DNA of 20,235 bases from an uncultured Lachnospiraceae bacterium (GCA_949051815.1 CARQVR010000065.1:1-20235); one strand, 5' to 3'; counted from the first letter of the stretch, positions 1 through 7,162 are shown. Numbers and translations are program-made. The notes: a model not told the origin generated them from the letters alone.

Positions 1-1484
1 AATCCTCCAACGACAAGGTGGACCGCATGGTCAATATCTGGAACCAGTATCAGTGTATGGTAACTTTCAACATGTCCCGCTCCGCATCCTACTATGAATC
101 CGGCATCGGACGCGGCATGGGCTTCCGCGATTCCTGTCAGGATCTGCTGGGCTTCGTCCACCTGATCCCGGACCGCGCAAGACAGCGTATCATTGACATT
201 GCCTCCACCCAGTTTGAGGACGGCAGCGCTTACCATCAGTACCAGCCCCTCACCAAGAAGGGCAACTCCGATATCGGCAGCGGCTTTAACGACGACCCGC
301 TCTGGCTGATTGCCGGTACCTCCGCCTATGTGCGCGAGACAGGGGACACCTCTATTTTAACAGAACAGGTGCCCTTCGACAACGACGAATCTCTCGCAAA
401 ACCTCTGTCAGAGCACCTGAAACGCTCCTTTGACTATATTGTAACCCACAAGGGGCCCCATGCGCTGCCCCTGATCGGCCGCGCCGACTGGAACGACTGC
501 CTGAACTTAAACTGTTTCTCGGAGCATCCGGGCGAATCCTTCCAGACCTTCGGTCCCTCCGAAGGGCCTGTGGCAGAATCCGTGTTTATCGCCGGCATGT
601 TCGTCAAATACGGGGAAGAGTACGCACAGTTATGCGAGCTTATGAGCAATCAGGCGGAGGCGGATTACGCCCGCGCGCAGGTGCAGGAAATGTATGACGC
701 CATATTGAAGGACGGCTGGGACGGCGATTGGTTTATCCGCGCTTACGACGCTTACGGCCAAAAGATCGGCTCCAAAGAGTGCGACGAGGGACAGATTTAT
801 ATTGAATCCAACGGCTTCTGCCCTCTCGCCGGTATCGGTGTGAAGGAAGGGCTTGCCGAAAAAGCGCTGGATTCCGTAAAGGAAAAACTGGATACCGAGT
901 ACGGCGTGATGATCTTACAGCCTGCCTACACCAGATATCATCTGGAGCTGGGAGAGATCTCCTCCTATCCGCCCGGATATAAGGAGAACGCCGGTATTTT
1001 CTGCCACAACAATCCCTGGGTTTCCATCGCGGAAACCATGATCGGACGCGGCGGCAGAGCCTTTGAAATCTATCGGAAAACCTGCCCTGCCTACGTGGAA
1101 GAGTTTAGCGAGATTCACCGCACAGAGCCTTATGTGTACTCCCAGATGGTAGCCGGAGCCGACGCGTGCACCCCCGGCGAGGCAAAAAACAGCTGGCTGA
1201 CCGGCACGGCGGCCTGGACCTTCGTGAACGTGTCCCAGCACATTCTGGGTGTGTACCCCACACACAGGGGACTCAGCATTGATCCCTGTGTACCCGCGGA
1301 CTTCGGCGACTTTACCTTAACCCGCAAGTTCCGCGAGGGCACATACCGCATCAAGGTGGTAAATCCGGACAACGTGGAGAAAGGCGTGAAATCTCTCACC
1401 GTGGACGGGCAGGCCGTTGAAGGATGCGTCGTGCCGTATGTGCCCGGAAAGAAAGACTATGACGTAGTCGTAACCATGGGCTGA
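1..1484 (+). CDS. cbpA: Cellobiose phosphorylase (GH94), C-terminal part, 5' truncated by the window
   Basis: Catalyses reversible phosphorolysis of cellobiose to glucose 1-phosphate and glucose in the cytoplasm, saving ATP during cellulose or beta-glucan use. The reading frame is open from base 3 and runs into the window edge, so the first in-frame GTG or ATG codons are internal; about 490 of the family's roughly 810 residues are present. Visible GH94 hallmarks are SYYESGIGRGMGFRDS near the start, the catalytic-site segment GRADWNDCLNLN (bases 477-512; one Asp of DWND is the family's general acid), GYKENAGIFCHNNPW, and the late GEAKNSWLTGTAAW. From memory the sequence tracks Clostridium thermocellum cellobiose phosphorylase closely, which favours cellobiose over cellodextrin or chitobiose as substrate, though substrate choice in GH94 cannot be proven by eye. 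A strong terminator follows directly, so it is the last gene of its transcript. Confidence 0.93.
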   Translation, partial: SSNDKVDRMVNIWNQYQCMVTFNMSRSASYYESGIGRGMGFRDSCQDLLGFVHLIPDRARQRIIDIASTQFEDGSAYHQYQPLTKKGNSDIGSGFNDDPLWLIAGTSAYVRETGDTSILTEQVPFDNDESLAKPLSEHLKRSFDYIVTHKGPHALPLIGRADWNDCLNLNCFSEHPGESFQTFGPSEGPVAESVFIAGMFVKYGEEYAQLCELMSNQAEADYARAQVQEMYDAILKDGWDGDWFIRAYDAYGQKIGSKECDEGQIYIESNGFCPLAGIGVKEGLAEKALDSVKEKLDTEYGVMILQPAYTRYHLELGEISSYPPGYKENAGIFCHNNPWVSIAETMIGRGGRAFEIYRKTCPAYVEEFSEIHRTEPYVYSQMVAGADACTPGEAKNSWLTGTAAWTFVNVSQHILGVYPTHRGLSIDPCVPADFGDFTLTRKFREGTYRIKVVNPDNVEKGVKSLTVDGQAVEGCVVPYVPGKKDYDVVVTMG

Positions 1485-1498
1485 TCCTGATCGTAAGC

Positions 1499-1556
1499 AG
1501 GAGGGAAACCTCTTTTCCGATTAACCCGGAAAAAGTTTCCCTCCTCTGTATTTTTT
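1499..1556 (+). terminator. Intrinsic terminator after the cellobiose phosphorylase gene
   Basis: Perfect 11-bp inverted repeat AGGAGGGAAAC (1499-1509) / GTTTCCCTCCT (1535-1545), with an inner 7-bp stem TTTTCCG/CGGAAAA (1513-1519/1527-1533), followed by a T-rich run at 1550-1556. It starts 15 bases after the stop codon. Confidence 0.88.
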
Positions 1557-1576
1557 CACAATGCTATATACATCAT

Positions 1577-1609
1577 ATAGTGGCTGAAATTTTTCTGACC
1601 ACTATTTTT
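1577..1609 (+). terminator. Possible second, weaker terminator hairpin
   Basis: ATAGTGG (1577-1583) pairs with CCACTAT (1599-1605) around a 15-base loop, and TTTTC follows. It is AT-rich and short, so it may be a backup terminator or a regulatory element of the next gene. Confidence 0.35.
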
Positions 1610-1653
1610 CTAAAAAGTCTTGTCTTCCCGAAATTTTTGTGACAAAATAAATC

Positions 1654-1680
1654 TTGCCAACTCTTACCCTCGGGTATAGT
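1654..1680 (+). promoter_or_regulatory. Candidate promoter/operator of the MerR-type gene
   Basis: A short dyad TACCC-TC-GGGTA (1665-1676) lies between a -35-like TTGCCA (1654-1659) and a -10-like TATAGT (1675-1680). MerR proteins characteristically bind dyads inside the promoter spacer, and autoregulation is common, so the position fits. The hexamer spacing I see is 15 bp (17 if TAGTTT is used), not the classical 19-20, so the exact promoter is uncertain. Confidence 0.4.
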
Positions 1681-1744
1681 TTGGAGAAAGATCAGAAGAA
1701 ATACAAATAGAAACAAGAAGAAAAGGGATATTGGGAAACAAGCT

Positions 1745-2575
1745 ATGAATCAGTACATGTCAATCGGAAAAGTATCTAAATTAAAAAATGTAAGCATCAA
1801 ATCACTGCGTTATTATGACCAGATCGGCATTCTCAAGCCGGCATTCGTAAACACCGAAACCAACTACCGCTACTACACCGAAGAGCAGCTCTATCTTCTC
1901 GATGCGATCACCGTCTGCATCAGGCTGGGAATCCCCTTAAAGGATTTGAATAACTATGTGGAAGGCGCCTCCATCAATCTGCAAAAGCTCCTCTATGACG
2001 GCAAAATTCTGGCGGAACAGAAGATTCTGGACATCCACAACTGCCTCGCCACCCTGCAGGAGACACTGCAGAATATGGCCAGTCCCGTGACGGGTCTTGC
2101 CAGAATTCCGGAGAGCAAAAGCGGTATTCTGCTGCCGGACGGCTTCTACCACAACGAGATCGTGACCAGAAAAATGCTGACCGTGCCTCTGGAAGAAATG
2201 GATGTTCCCAAATATTACGGCCAGCATATCCTTAAGCTCTTTGTCACCGCGCAGCAGATGGGCACGGTGGTGGCTTATCCTTCCGGTGTACTGCACGAAT
2301 ACAAAAACGGCAAATACCAGCGGCACATGTTCCTCACAATCACCGGGGATGCGCCCTCCACGCCGTCTCCCGGCCAGAATATCCGCACCATCAGCGAAGG
2401 CGATTTTGCCTGCCGCCGAATCTCTACCCATGTGACAGACTTTGAAACCATCCGGGAAGAGATGAAAGAAGTGATAAAGAGCGACGATTTTTATGTGATA
2501 GAAACGGACACGCTCTCCGAGGAAAACAAAAAAGACGGATACCCGTTTGAACTGGAGTATCCGTTGTCCAGTTGA
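1745..2575 (+). CDS. MerR-family transcriptional regulator with C-terminal effector-binding-like region
   Basis: DNA-binding regulator, 276 aa. The N-terminal MerR winged helix (about residues 5-72) is clear: SIGKVSKLKNVSIKSLRYYDQIGIL, then NYRYYTEEQLYLLDAI as the wing and third helix. A helical linker (about 75-112) would form the MerR antiparallel coiled coil. Residues about 130-270 are beta-rich with segments such as GVLHEYKNGKYQRHMFL and a late GDFACRRI, which resembles the BmrR/GyrI-type small-molecule binding fold, but this is a weak match by eye. The ATG at 1745 has purine-rich sequence upstream (GGGAAACAAGCT) and keeps the usual few residues before the HTH. The gene stands alone between two terminators; a dyad upstream suggests autoregulation. 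The ligand and targets are unknown. Confidence 0.85.
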   Translation: MNQYMSIGKVSKLKNVSIKSLRYYDQIGILKPAFVNTETNYRYYTEEQLYLLDAITVCIRLGIPLKDLNNYVEGASINLQKLLYDGKILAEQKILDIHNCLATLQETLQNMASPVTGLARIPESKSGILLPDGFYHNEIVTRKMLTVPLEEMDVPKYYGQHILKLFVTAQQMGTVVAYPSGVLHEYKNGKYQRHMFLTITGDAPSTPSPGQNIRTISEGDFACRRISTHVTDFETIREEMKEVIKSDDFYVIETDTLSEENKKDGYPFELEYPLSS

Positions 2576-2597
2576 GCAGTGTCAGGACGTAAGATGG

Positions 2598-2624
2598 CAA
2601 AATGACTGCTTGCAGTCAATTTTG
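2598..2624. terminator. Terminator hairpin after the MerR gene, possibly bidirectional
   Basis: TGACTGC (2603-2609), two-base loop, GCAGTCA (2612-2618), flanked by CAAAA on the left and ATTTTG on the right, giving about 12 paired bases with one bulge. The A and T flanks would let it work on both strands between the convergent MerR and kinase genes. Confidence 0.6.
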
Positions 2625-2640
2625 ACAGATTATGGACTGA

Positions 2641-2698
2641 TAGGGCGAAGCCCGCGAGCGAGGAAAACCGCAGGTTTTTCGAGCTCCGCACTGCGAAA
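2641..2698. repeat. Cluster of three adjacent hairpins (REP-like palindromic element candidate)
   Basis: Three consecutive hairpins: GGGC-GAA-GCCC; an imperfect 14-bp stem GAGCGAGGAAAACC/GGTTTTTCGAGCTC with loop GCA; and CGCA-C-TGCG. The cluster is GC-rich, non-coding and sits between two convergent genes, the usual home of repetitive extragenic palindromes. Only one full copy is in the window, so its repeat status is inference. Confidence 0.4.
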
Positions 2699-2708
2699 GT
2701 ACCATATC

Positions 2709-3551
2709 CTATCCCCGCCTGAGGCGGTTTAATACCGTCTCAAACGGCACACCTTCCGCAGGCGGCGTCCCCAGTTCCAGCGCTTTTTCAATGCACAGCT
2801 TGACAAAGCCGGACGCCTTCCTGACGGATTTGTCAAAGGGCACGCCGTTTAGCGCATCCGCCGCGACCACCGCGGAAAATACATCGCCCGTACTGCACCG
2901 CTCCTCCCCCGCCCTGTGGACGCGGATCAGCCGTGCCGACGGGTCTTCTTTTCCTGTTTTCACATAGACATAATTCGCGATATATTCCCCCTGCAAAATC
3001 CCCGTAATGACCACATGGGACGGTCCCATAGCCGAAAGGCAGGCCGCCATTTCGAAAAGCTCCTTCCTTTTCCATCCCTTCTCTTTATAGGGCATATCCG
3101 TAAGATGACAGGCTTCCGTCAGGTTCGGCGTGATAATATCCGCCAGCGCCACCAGCTTTCTCAGCTCCGTGCATAACTCTACCGTGTAGGCAGAGTATAA
3201 TCTGCCGTGATCTCCCATCACCGGATCCACAATCACGAGCGTTCCCTCTCCGGAAAACTCCCTGACAAACCGTCTCACAATTTCAATCTGCCTGACTGAG
3301 CCGAGATATCCCGTGGCAATCCCGTCAAACCGGTTCTGCAATCCGATCTTCTCCCAGCTTTCGATATACGCCTCCATCCGGTCCGTATAATCGTCCATAT
3401 AAAAATCCGGAAAGGCCGTATTACTTGAAAAAACGGAAGTAAGCAGCGGGCACGCCTGCACTCCCATATAAGAAATAATCGGAAGAAGCACCGTCATGGC
3501 GCATCTTCCGTATCCCGCAATGTCATTGATAACCGCTATTTTTTTCTGCAT
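2709..3551 (-). CDS. pdxY: Pyridoxamine/pyridoxal kinase (ribokinase-like superfamily)
   Basis: Phosphorylates pyridoxal and/or pyridoxamine with ATP in the vitamin B6 salvage pathway, in the cytoplasm. The protein is 280 aa, the usual size. Seen: N-terminal INDIAGYGRCA (residues 8-18, substrate-side loop), TGYLGS at 80-85, VIVDPVMGDHG at 106-116, TPNLTEA at 141-147, and the ATP/catalytic motif CSTGDVFSA near 219-227 with the catalytic-base Asp at about 223. I chose the ATG at 3551: it precedes the family's conserved MxxKIAVINDIAGYGRC start and has AGGAGA/CAGG upstream; the open frame continues 20 codons further upstream but those residues do not look like the family. It lies 125 bp after the unknown gene at 3677 with no clear terminator between, so read-through is possible. 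pdxK is an alternative symbol. Confidence 0.9.
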   Translation of the reverse strand: MQKKIAVINDIAGYGRCAMTVLLPIISYMGVQACPLLTSVFSSNTAFPDFYMDDYTDRMEAYIESWEKIGLQNRFDGIATGYLGSVRQIEIVRRFVREFSGEGTLVIVDPVMGDHGRLYSAYTVELCTELRKLVALADIITPNLTEACHLTDMPYKEKGWKRKELFEMAACLSAMGPSHVVITGILQGEYIANYVYVKTGKEDPSARLIRVHRAGEERCSTGDVFSAVVAADALNGVPFDKSVRKASGFVKLCIEKALELGTPPAEGVPFETVLNRLRRG

Positions 3552-3649
3552 CGCCTGTCCTGTATCTCCTTTTTCGTAAGCTCGGTATTTCCCTGTTCCA
3601 GTGTAGCGCATCGCGCCCGTTTCGTCAAATGCCCGGACGGCGCATCGTC

Positions 3650-3672
3650 ACTGTTTCGCTCACGGTGACAGG
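3650..3672. other. Small hairpin between the sigma-linked operon and the B6 kinase gene
   Basis: GTCACTG pairs with CGGTGAC (one G-T wobble) around a 9-base loop, just after the stop codon of the gene at 3677. There is no T-run on either side, so it is not a standard intrinsic terminator; it could protect an mRNA 3' end. Confidence 0.35.
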
Positions 3673-3676
3673 CTGA

Positions 3677-4348
3677 TTACCCGACAAATTTTTTCTCCCG
3701 TTTCTCCTCGATCCCGCGCATTTCCTCCGCGCTTACCACGCCGACAACTTCGCCCACAGACTGCTCTGCGTCATCTTCGCTGCCTTCCTTTTTCTTATCC
3801 CGCCCGTTTTTCACCAGCTCATCCTGCATTCTCTCAATCTGGCTTAAGGCCTCTCTTGTCTGCTTTACCTCCTGAATCTTCCTGAGTATGGCGTTTATGT
3901 CTTCCGGTGAAAACAGGTCAAGGCACTTCATCAGGCTGGTCATATCGTTGAGATCGATCTTTACCGTTCCCACGGAGGTGTCCACATGTATCCAGTCCGG
4001 ATTCGAGCTGCCGCCGATGGTGATAAGCGTCCCATACATGGTGTCTTTGACGACAGATACATGCGCGCCGTTATGAAAGAAATCCTTAACCACCGGTTTC
4101 CCGGGCGTGGGCTCATCCATCTGCCGCAGTACAATACCGATGGAATCTGTCGGCCCCTCATACTCTCCCGACTCCATAAATTCATCGGCTCTTTTTAACC
4201 TGGAGGCAAAGCTGCCGTCATTGGGATCCCCTTTCAGCCCCATCTTTTCCCTAAGCGCTACGGTACGCGCATATTCGGAAAGCTGCTTTGCCGTGTGGTT
4301 TGTCGTGTCGATACTGCCATAGCCTCCGTAAGGATTCCCCAAAATCAT
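3677..4348 (-). CDS. Unknown soluble protein, third gene of a sigma-factor operon
   Basis: I do not recognise this 223-aa family. There is no signal peptide or membrane segment. The N-terminus is Gly/Tyr/Asn-rich (ILGNPYGGYGSIDTTNHTAKQLSEYARTVALREKMGL); the middle (about 85-145) looks like beta strands with TLITIGGSSNPDWIHVDTSVG and KIDLNDMTSLMKCLDLFSPEDI; about 150-178 is a strongly helical, charged stretch (ILRKIQEVKQTREALSQIER) that could form a coiled coil; the C-terminal 45 residues are charged and probably disordered. Its ATG overlaps the stop of the preceding gene by 4 bases (ATGA, 4345-4348), so the two are translationally coupled and likely act together. Linkage to a sigma factor suggests a role in controlling it or responding to it, but no function can be assigned. 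Confidence 0.8.
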   Translation of the reverse strand: MILGNPYGGYGSIDTTNHTAKQLSEYARTVALREKMGLKGDPNDGSFASRLKRADEFMESGEYEGPTDSIGIVLRQMDEPTPGKPVVKDFFHNGAHVSVVKDTMYGTLITIGGSSNPDWIHVDTSVGTVKIDLNDMTSLMKCLDLFSPEDINAILRKIQEVKQTREALSQIERMQDELVKNGRDKKKEGSEDDAEQSVGEVVGVVSAEEMRGIEEKREKKFVG

Positions 4349-4869
4349 ATGCCTGCTCTCCCTTCCTTCATCGTCTCTAACGCAAACTGCTCGATCACAT
4401 GCCCCGTCTGTCCTGACACCCTCGCCATTTCTACCTGATATGCCTCCACTCTGCCGTCCTCGTACTTCGCTTCCACATAGACTCTGGGTTCCGCGCCATT
4501 CTCACGTTTTCCTTTCAGCGTATATCCTTCCGTCACCGCAATTCTCACATGATCGCTGTCCTCATAACTCATATGCCTCACCTCCACAGCCTGCATGGCT
4601 TTCTGCGCCACCGCGGCGTTCACGCGAATCCCCTGTGCCGCGCCGATCCTTCCCATGCCCGCCTGTTCCGCCTTTGCCTTCGCACCGATCTGCATACCTG
4701 TAACGGTCTGTTTCGCCTCCGGCTCCACGGCTGTGTCGGAATGCTTATCCTGATCCCTGTTTTTCAGATTCTGTAACAGGCTCTCCTGAAAGCCCTCCGC
4801 GCGCCCGGCCTTTTTCCTTTTCTGATAAGCCGACGCCCCGCTCTGGCTCTGTACCTCCTGTATTCCCAT
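4345..4869 (-). CDS. Unknown soluble protein, second gene of a sigma-factor operon
   Basis: 174 aa, not recognised. The first 100 residues are rich in Gln, Ala, Lys and Glu with low complexity (SQSGASAYQKRKKAGRAEG; QIGAKAKAEQAGMGRIGAAQ), likely disordered or helical. The last 75 look like a small folded beta domain: HVRIAVTEGYTLKGKRENG, then RVYVEAKYEDGRVEAYQVEMARV. There is no signal peptide and no transmembrane helix, so it is not a typical membrane anti-sigma factor. The start is ATG at 4869, with GGGAGG about 9 bases upstream overlapping the sigma gene's stop region; the gap to the sigma gene is 3 bases and the next gene overlaps by 4. This packing argues for a three-gene functional unit. 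Confidence 0.8.
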   Translation of the reverse strand: MGIQEVQSQSGASAYQKRKKAGRAEGFQESLLQNLKNRDQDKHSDTAVEPEAKQTVTGMQIGAKAKAEQAGMGRIGAAQGIRVNAAVAQKAMQAVEVRHMSYEDSDHVRIAVTEGYTLKGKRENGAEPRVYVEAKYEDGRVEAYQVEMARVSGQTGHVIEQFALETMKEGRAGI

Positions 4870-4872
4870 GTT

Positions 4873-5361
4873 CTACGGCCTCCCTTCCGTCAGAATTTTC
4901 TTTACTTCTTCCCTGCCCCTGCGCAGCCTTGTCTTGATCGTCCCCTCTTTTTCATTGAGAATACCTGCGATCTCATGAATCGAATAATCCTCATAGTAGA
5001 AAAGATAAATCGGATTCCTGTAATGTACAGGCAGCCGCAGCACCGCCTCAAGCGTTTCGTCATCCCTGACCTGATAAGGCAGATAAATATTTTTTGCCGC
5101 ATTCTCAAAGGACTCGTTCCATGGAACTGTCCTTTGATACCAGCCGCTTTTTAAAATGTCCAGACAAATATGAATGGTGGTTCGTATCAGCCACGCCTTC
5201 TCATGTTCCTTATTCTGAATCGGCTTTTCATCCTTCATGTAACGCAGAAAAGCCTCCTGCACCGCATCCTCGGCGTCCGCCCGGTTCTTCATATTCGAGA
5301 AGGCGATCCGGTATAGCATGGATCTGTACTCATCCACCAGATAGCTCCACTTCTGCTCCAT
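4873..5361 (-). CDS. ECF-type RNA polymerase sigma factor
   Basis: 162-aa sigma-70-family factor of the two-domain ECF class. Region 2 is visible as RADAEDAVQEAFLRYM (about residues 27-42), and the region 4 helix-turn-helix as YEDYSIHEIAGILNEKEGTIKTRLRRGREEVKKIL (about 123-157), with the typical short linker. It would direct RNA polymerase to an alternative promoter class. The ATG at 5361 has AGGAAG about 8 bases upstream; a closer AGGGG touches the start codon and is too near to act alone. It is first of a three-gene cluster with two soluble unknown proteins, spaced 3 bases from the next gene. No transmembrane anti-sigma gene accompanies it, unlike the second sigma gene at 6366. Confidence 0.92.
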   Translation of the reverse strand: MEQKWSYLVDEYRSMLYRIAFSNMKNRADAEDAVQEAFLRYMKDEKPIQNKEHEKAWLIRTTIHICLDILKSGWYQRTVPWNESFENAAKNIYLPYQVRDDETLEAVLRLPVHYRNPIYLFYYEDYSIHEIAGILNEKEGTIKTRLRRGREEVKKILTEGRP

Positions 5362-5386
5362 CCCCTCGCGCTTCCTTTTGTCATTC

Positions 5387-5400
5387 TATAGATATCTATA
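5387..5400. promoter_or_regulatory. 14-bp perfect palindrome upstream of the first ECF sigma gene
   Basis: TATAGATATCTATA is a perfect 14-bp palindrome centred about 32 bp before the start codon of the sigma gene, downstream of a TATAAT hexamer at 5422-5427 (minus strand). It would lie in the 5' leader and could be an operator or a leader hairpin. I see no good -35 at normal spacing to that TATAAT. Confidence 0.35.
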
Positions 5401-5470
5401 CCTCAGCATAAGATCACCTTTATTATACTTCCTTTTTGTCCCTCCTATCTACAATACGATTCACACTTCT

Positions 5471-5511
5471 AAAAAGTTTCATGCCAGATAATTTATCTGA
5501 CATGAAACTTT
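5471..5511 (-). terminator. Intrinsic terminator of the sigma/anti-sigma operon
   Basis: Perfect 11-bp outer stem AAAGTTTCATG (5473-5483) / CATGAAACTTT (5501-5511), with an inner CAGATAA/TTATCTG stem (5485-5491/5493-5499) making one long hairpin. On the minus strand it ends in CTTTTT, 7 bases after the stop codon of the anti-sigma-like gene. Confidence 0.85.
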
Positions 5512-5517
5512 GCACGT

Positions 5518-6303
5518 TTATTTATTCCCTATAATTTCTTCTGCCATATCCAGCATATCCCCGGCACTTAAATTCAGGTCAAATCCCAGAAGAAGATAAC
5601 GAACACCCTCCTTATCCCATGTAACCGTCTGGTTCTGATGGATCTCAACCTCCTGTGTGCCCACGGAAATATAGAAATCTCCCTCTGCCTCTCTTGCCTT
5701 ATCCTCCTCCGTCAGCACATAGTCCGGCGGCACCTGCTTATTGGTTACGGTATCGTAGTAAACCGTGATATCCCCGCAAACCCTGACCGCATCGGGCGCT
5801 TCGTTTATAACCGGCGCTTCCACAGGCTTTTCTATCACAAGATTGACTCTGTTCTCTCCGCTCTTCTGATATACGATGTCCAGACTTTTGAAGGCATAAA
5901 CTTCGTTCCCTTCCCCGTCTTTCCCCTTCACATCATCCAGCTCCATATGGTCGAACCGATAGCCATTTGCAAACTCCTCCACGGCATCCACCGTGTAGCC
6001 AAGCTGCCGCTCCACTTCAGAAAGTTCTCCGTACTCCCTGATATCATCCCTATGATCATGGTGAGACGTGAGAGAAACCGCACGCCCTGTCGCAAACACA
6101 CCCCCTGATACCAGCAGACATCCCGCCGCCACAGCAATTACCAGTTTCTTCATAGATAACTGTCTCATATTCCCTGCCTCCTTTTCACTTTCCAGAATTT
6201 TTTCATCAATTCTGTCTTTCAACGCACGGGACGCAGTCATGCCACCGCATTCCAAGATCAGCGCATCTTTGATTTTTTCTTCCCAACCATCTTTTTTCTT
6301 CAT
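5518..6303 (-). CDS. Membrane-anchored anti-sigma-like protein (DUF4367-like C-terminus)
   Basis: 261 aa with one transmembrane helix at about 54-71 (LVIAVAAGCLLVSGGVFA), a 50-residue cytoplasmic N-terminus that would bind the sigma factor, and an extracytoplasmic C-terminal domain of about 190 residues. The C-terminal stretch VTWDKEGVRYLLLGFDLNLSAG followed by DMLDMAEEI resembles the end of DUF4367 domains in Firmicute anti-sigma and lipoprotein families. The N-terminus lacks the HxxxCxxC zinc motif of ZAS-type anti-sigmas. I chose ATG at 6303 (GAGG 6-7 bases upstream) over an in-frame TTG at 6342. It follows the sigma gene by 62 bp in the same direction and ends at a strong terminator, so it is very likely that sigma factor's partner; the sensed signal is unknown. 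Confidence 0.8.
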   Translation of the reverse strand: MKKKDGWEEKIKDALILECGGMTASRALKDRIDEKILESEKEAGNMRQLSMKKLVIAVAAGCLLVSGGVFATGRAVSLTSHHDHRDDIREYGELSEVERQLGYTVDAVEEFANGYRFDHMELDDVKGKDGEGNEVYAFKSLDIVYQKSGENRVNLVIEKPVEAPVINEAPDAVRVCGDITVYYDTVTNKQVPPDYVLTEEDKAREAEGDFYISVGTQEVEIHQNQTVTWDKEGVRYLLLGFDLNLSAGDMLDMAEEIIGNK

Positions 6304-6365
6304 ATGCCGCCTCTTTTCATCAGAATACCAGAATACCGCCAAATCCGGTGGTAACTATCCTTCTT

Positions 6366-6917
6366 TCAGCTTCTCTGCAGTCCCGCATTCTTTTCCAGTT
6401 TCCCGCGCAGGATTCTTCTCGCCGTATGCAGCCTCGACTTGACTGTTCCTTCCATAATACCCAGCATACCGGCAATTTCACTGACACTGCACTCCTGATA
6501 GTAATACAGCGCCACCACCGTCCGTTGTCTGACTGGAAGCTCTCTGACCGCTTCGGCTATGGCTTGTGCCTCCTCCCGCACAATCATCCGCTCCGCGAAG
6601 GAAGCGCCCTGACTCTGGTCTGCCTTTTTCAGAATTTCTTCATCGGGCAGCTCCCTGCTCTTCTTTTTGCCGCTCTTATAAGCCGTCCGGACAAGAATCT
6701 GCATCATCCACGCCTTAAAACCGCCCTCGTTTTTCAGCTCCCGACAGTGCATCCAGACCTTCACAAACGTATCCTGTACCACATCCTCACTGTCGGAGCA
6801 ATTCCCTGTGATCAGATATGCCGTGCGCAATGCCATATTCTTATACTTTTCATAGAGCAGGTCGAAGGAAATCCGGTCGCCCTTCTTAAGACCCCTTACC
6901 AGTTCTTCTTCTGTCAA
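6366..6917 (-). CDS. ECF-type RNA polymerase sigma factor, paired with an anti-sigma-like protein
   Basis: 183-aa sigma-70-family factor. Region 2: SDSEDVVQDTFVKVWMH (about residues 41-57), followed by GGFKAWMMQILVRTAYKSGKKK. Region 4: ECSVSEIAGMLGIMEGTVKSRLHTARRIL (about 142-170). Size and order match ECF factors that control envelope or stress genes. Translation starts at a TTG (6917-6915) supported by an ideal GGAGG 8 bases upstream; no ATG or GTG fits better, and a TTG start may keep expression low. The next gene in the operon encodes a single-pass membrane protein, fitting sigma sequestration at the membrane until a signal arrives. Confidence 0.93.
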   Translation of the reverse strand: MTEEELVRGLKKGDRISFDLLYEKYKNMALRTAYLITGNCSDSEDVVQDTFVKVWMHCRELKNEGGFKAWMMQILVRTAYKSGKKKSRELPDEEILKKADQSQGASFAERMIVREEAQAIAEAVRELPVRQRTVVALYYYQECSVSEIAGMLGIMEGTVKSRLHTARRILRGKLEKNAGLQRS

Positions 6918-7024
6918 ACTGCTTACCTCCAGGATTTCAGTTACAATCCGCGGCGTGTGTTACATGCACCCGCCGTTTCCGATGCATCTGTATATAAGAG
7001 TCACCGGACGGGGATATGGTTCAT

Positions 7025-7053
7025 TTTATATCTAAAAGTTTCATGGTTCACAA
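7025..7053 (-). promoter_or_regulatory. Candidate promoter of the sigma/anti-sigma operon
   Basis: On the minus strand, TTGTGA (7053-7048) and TATAAA (7030-7025) are separated by 17 bp, about 100 bp upstream of the TTG start at 6917. This is a housekeeping-type promoter; I did not find a convincing ECF-type promoter for autoregulation. Confidence 0.5.
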
Positions 7054-7059
7054 TAAAAC

Positions 7060-7095
7060 GGAAAAATGGAAAAGCACCCACTCTAAAGTGGATGC
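7060..7095 (-). terminator. Intrinsic terminator of the small membrane-protein operon
   Basis: Minus-strand stem GCATCCACT / AGTGGGTGC (9 bp with one G-T pair; 7095-7087 and 7082-7074), loop TTAG, then TTTTCCATTTTT. It lies about 70 bp after the stop of the gene at 7163. Confidence 0.8.
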
Positions 7096-7162
7096 TCCAA
7101 ATGATAAGATTCTTCTATTCCATGTATTCCGGGTTGCAAACCGGAGGCTTGGCCTGAAACAC

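Noticed and set aside
3552..3611. 20-residue N-terminal extension of the B6 kinase
   Set aside because: The conserved family start begins at the ATG at 3551, which has a ribosome binding site; the extension has no family similarity.
6304..6342. TTG start of the anti-sigma-like protein
   Set aside because: Its nearest purine-rich site is 14 bases away, while ATG 6303 has GAGG at good spacing.
5468..7045. Near-identical CATGAAACTTTT(T)AGA on the minus strand at 5483-5468 and 7044-7031, at the two ends of the sigma operon
   Set aside because: A match of this length is expected by chance about once in a window this size, and one copy is simply a terminator arm.
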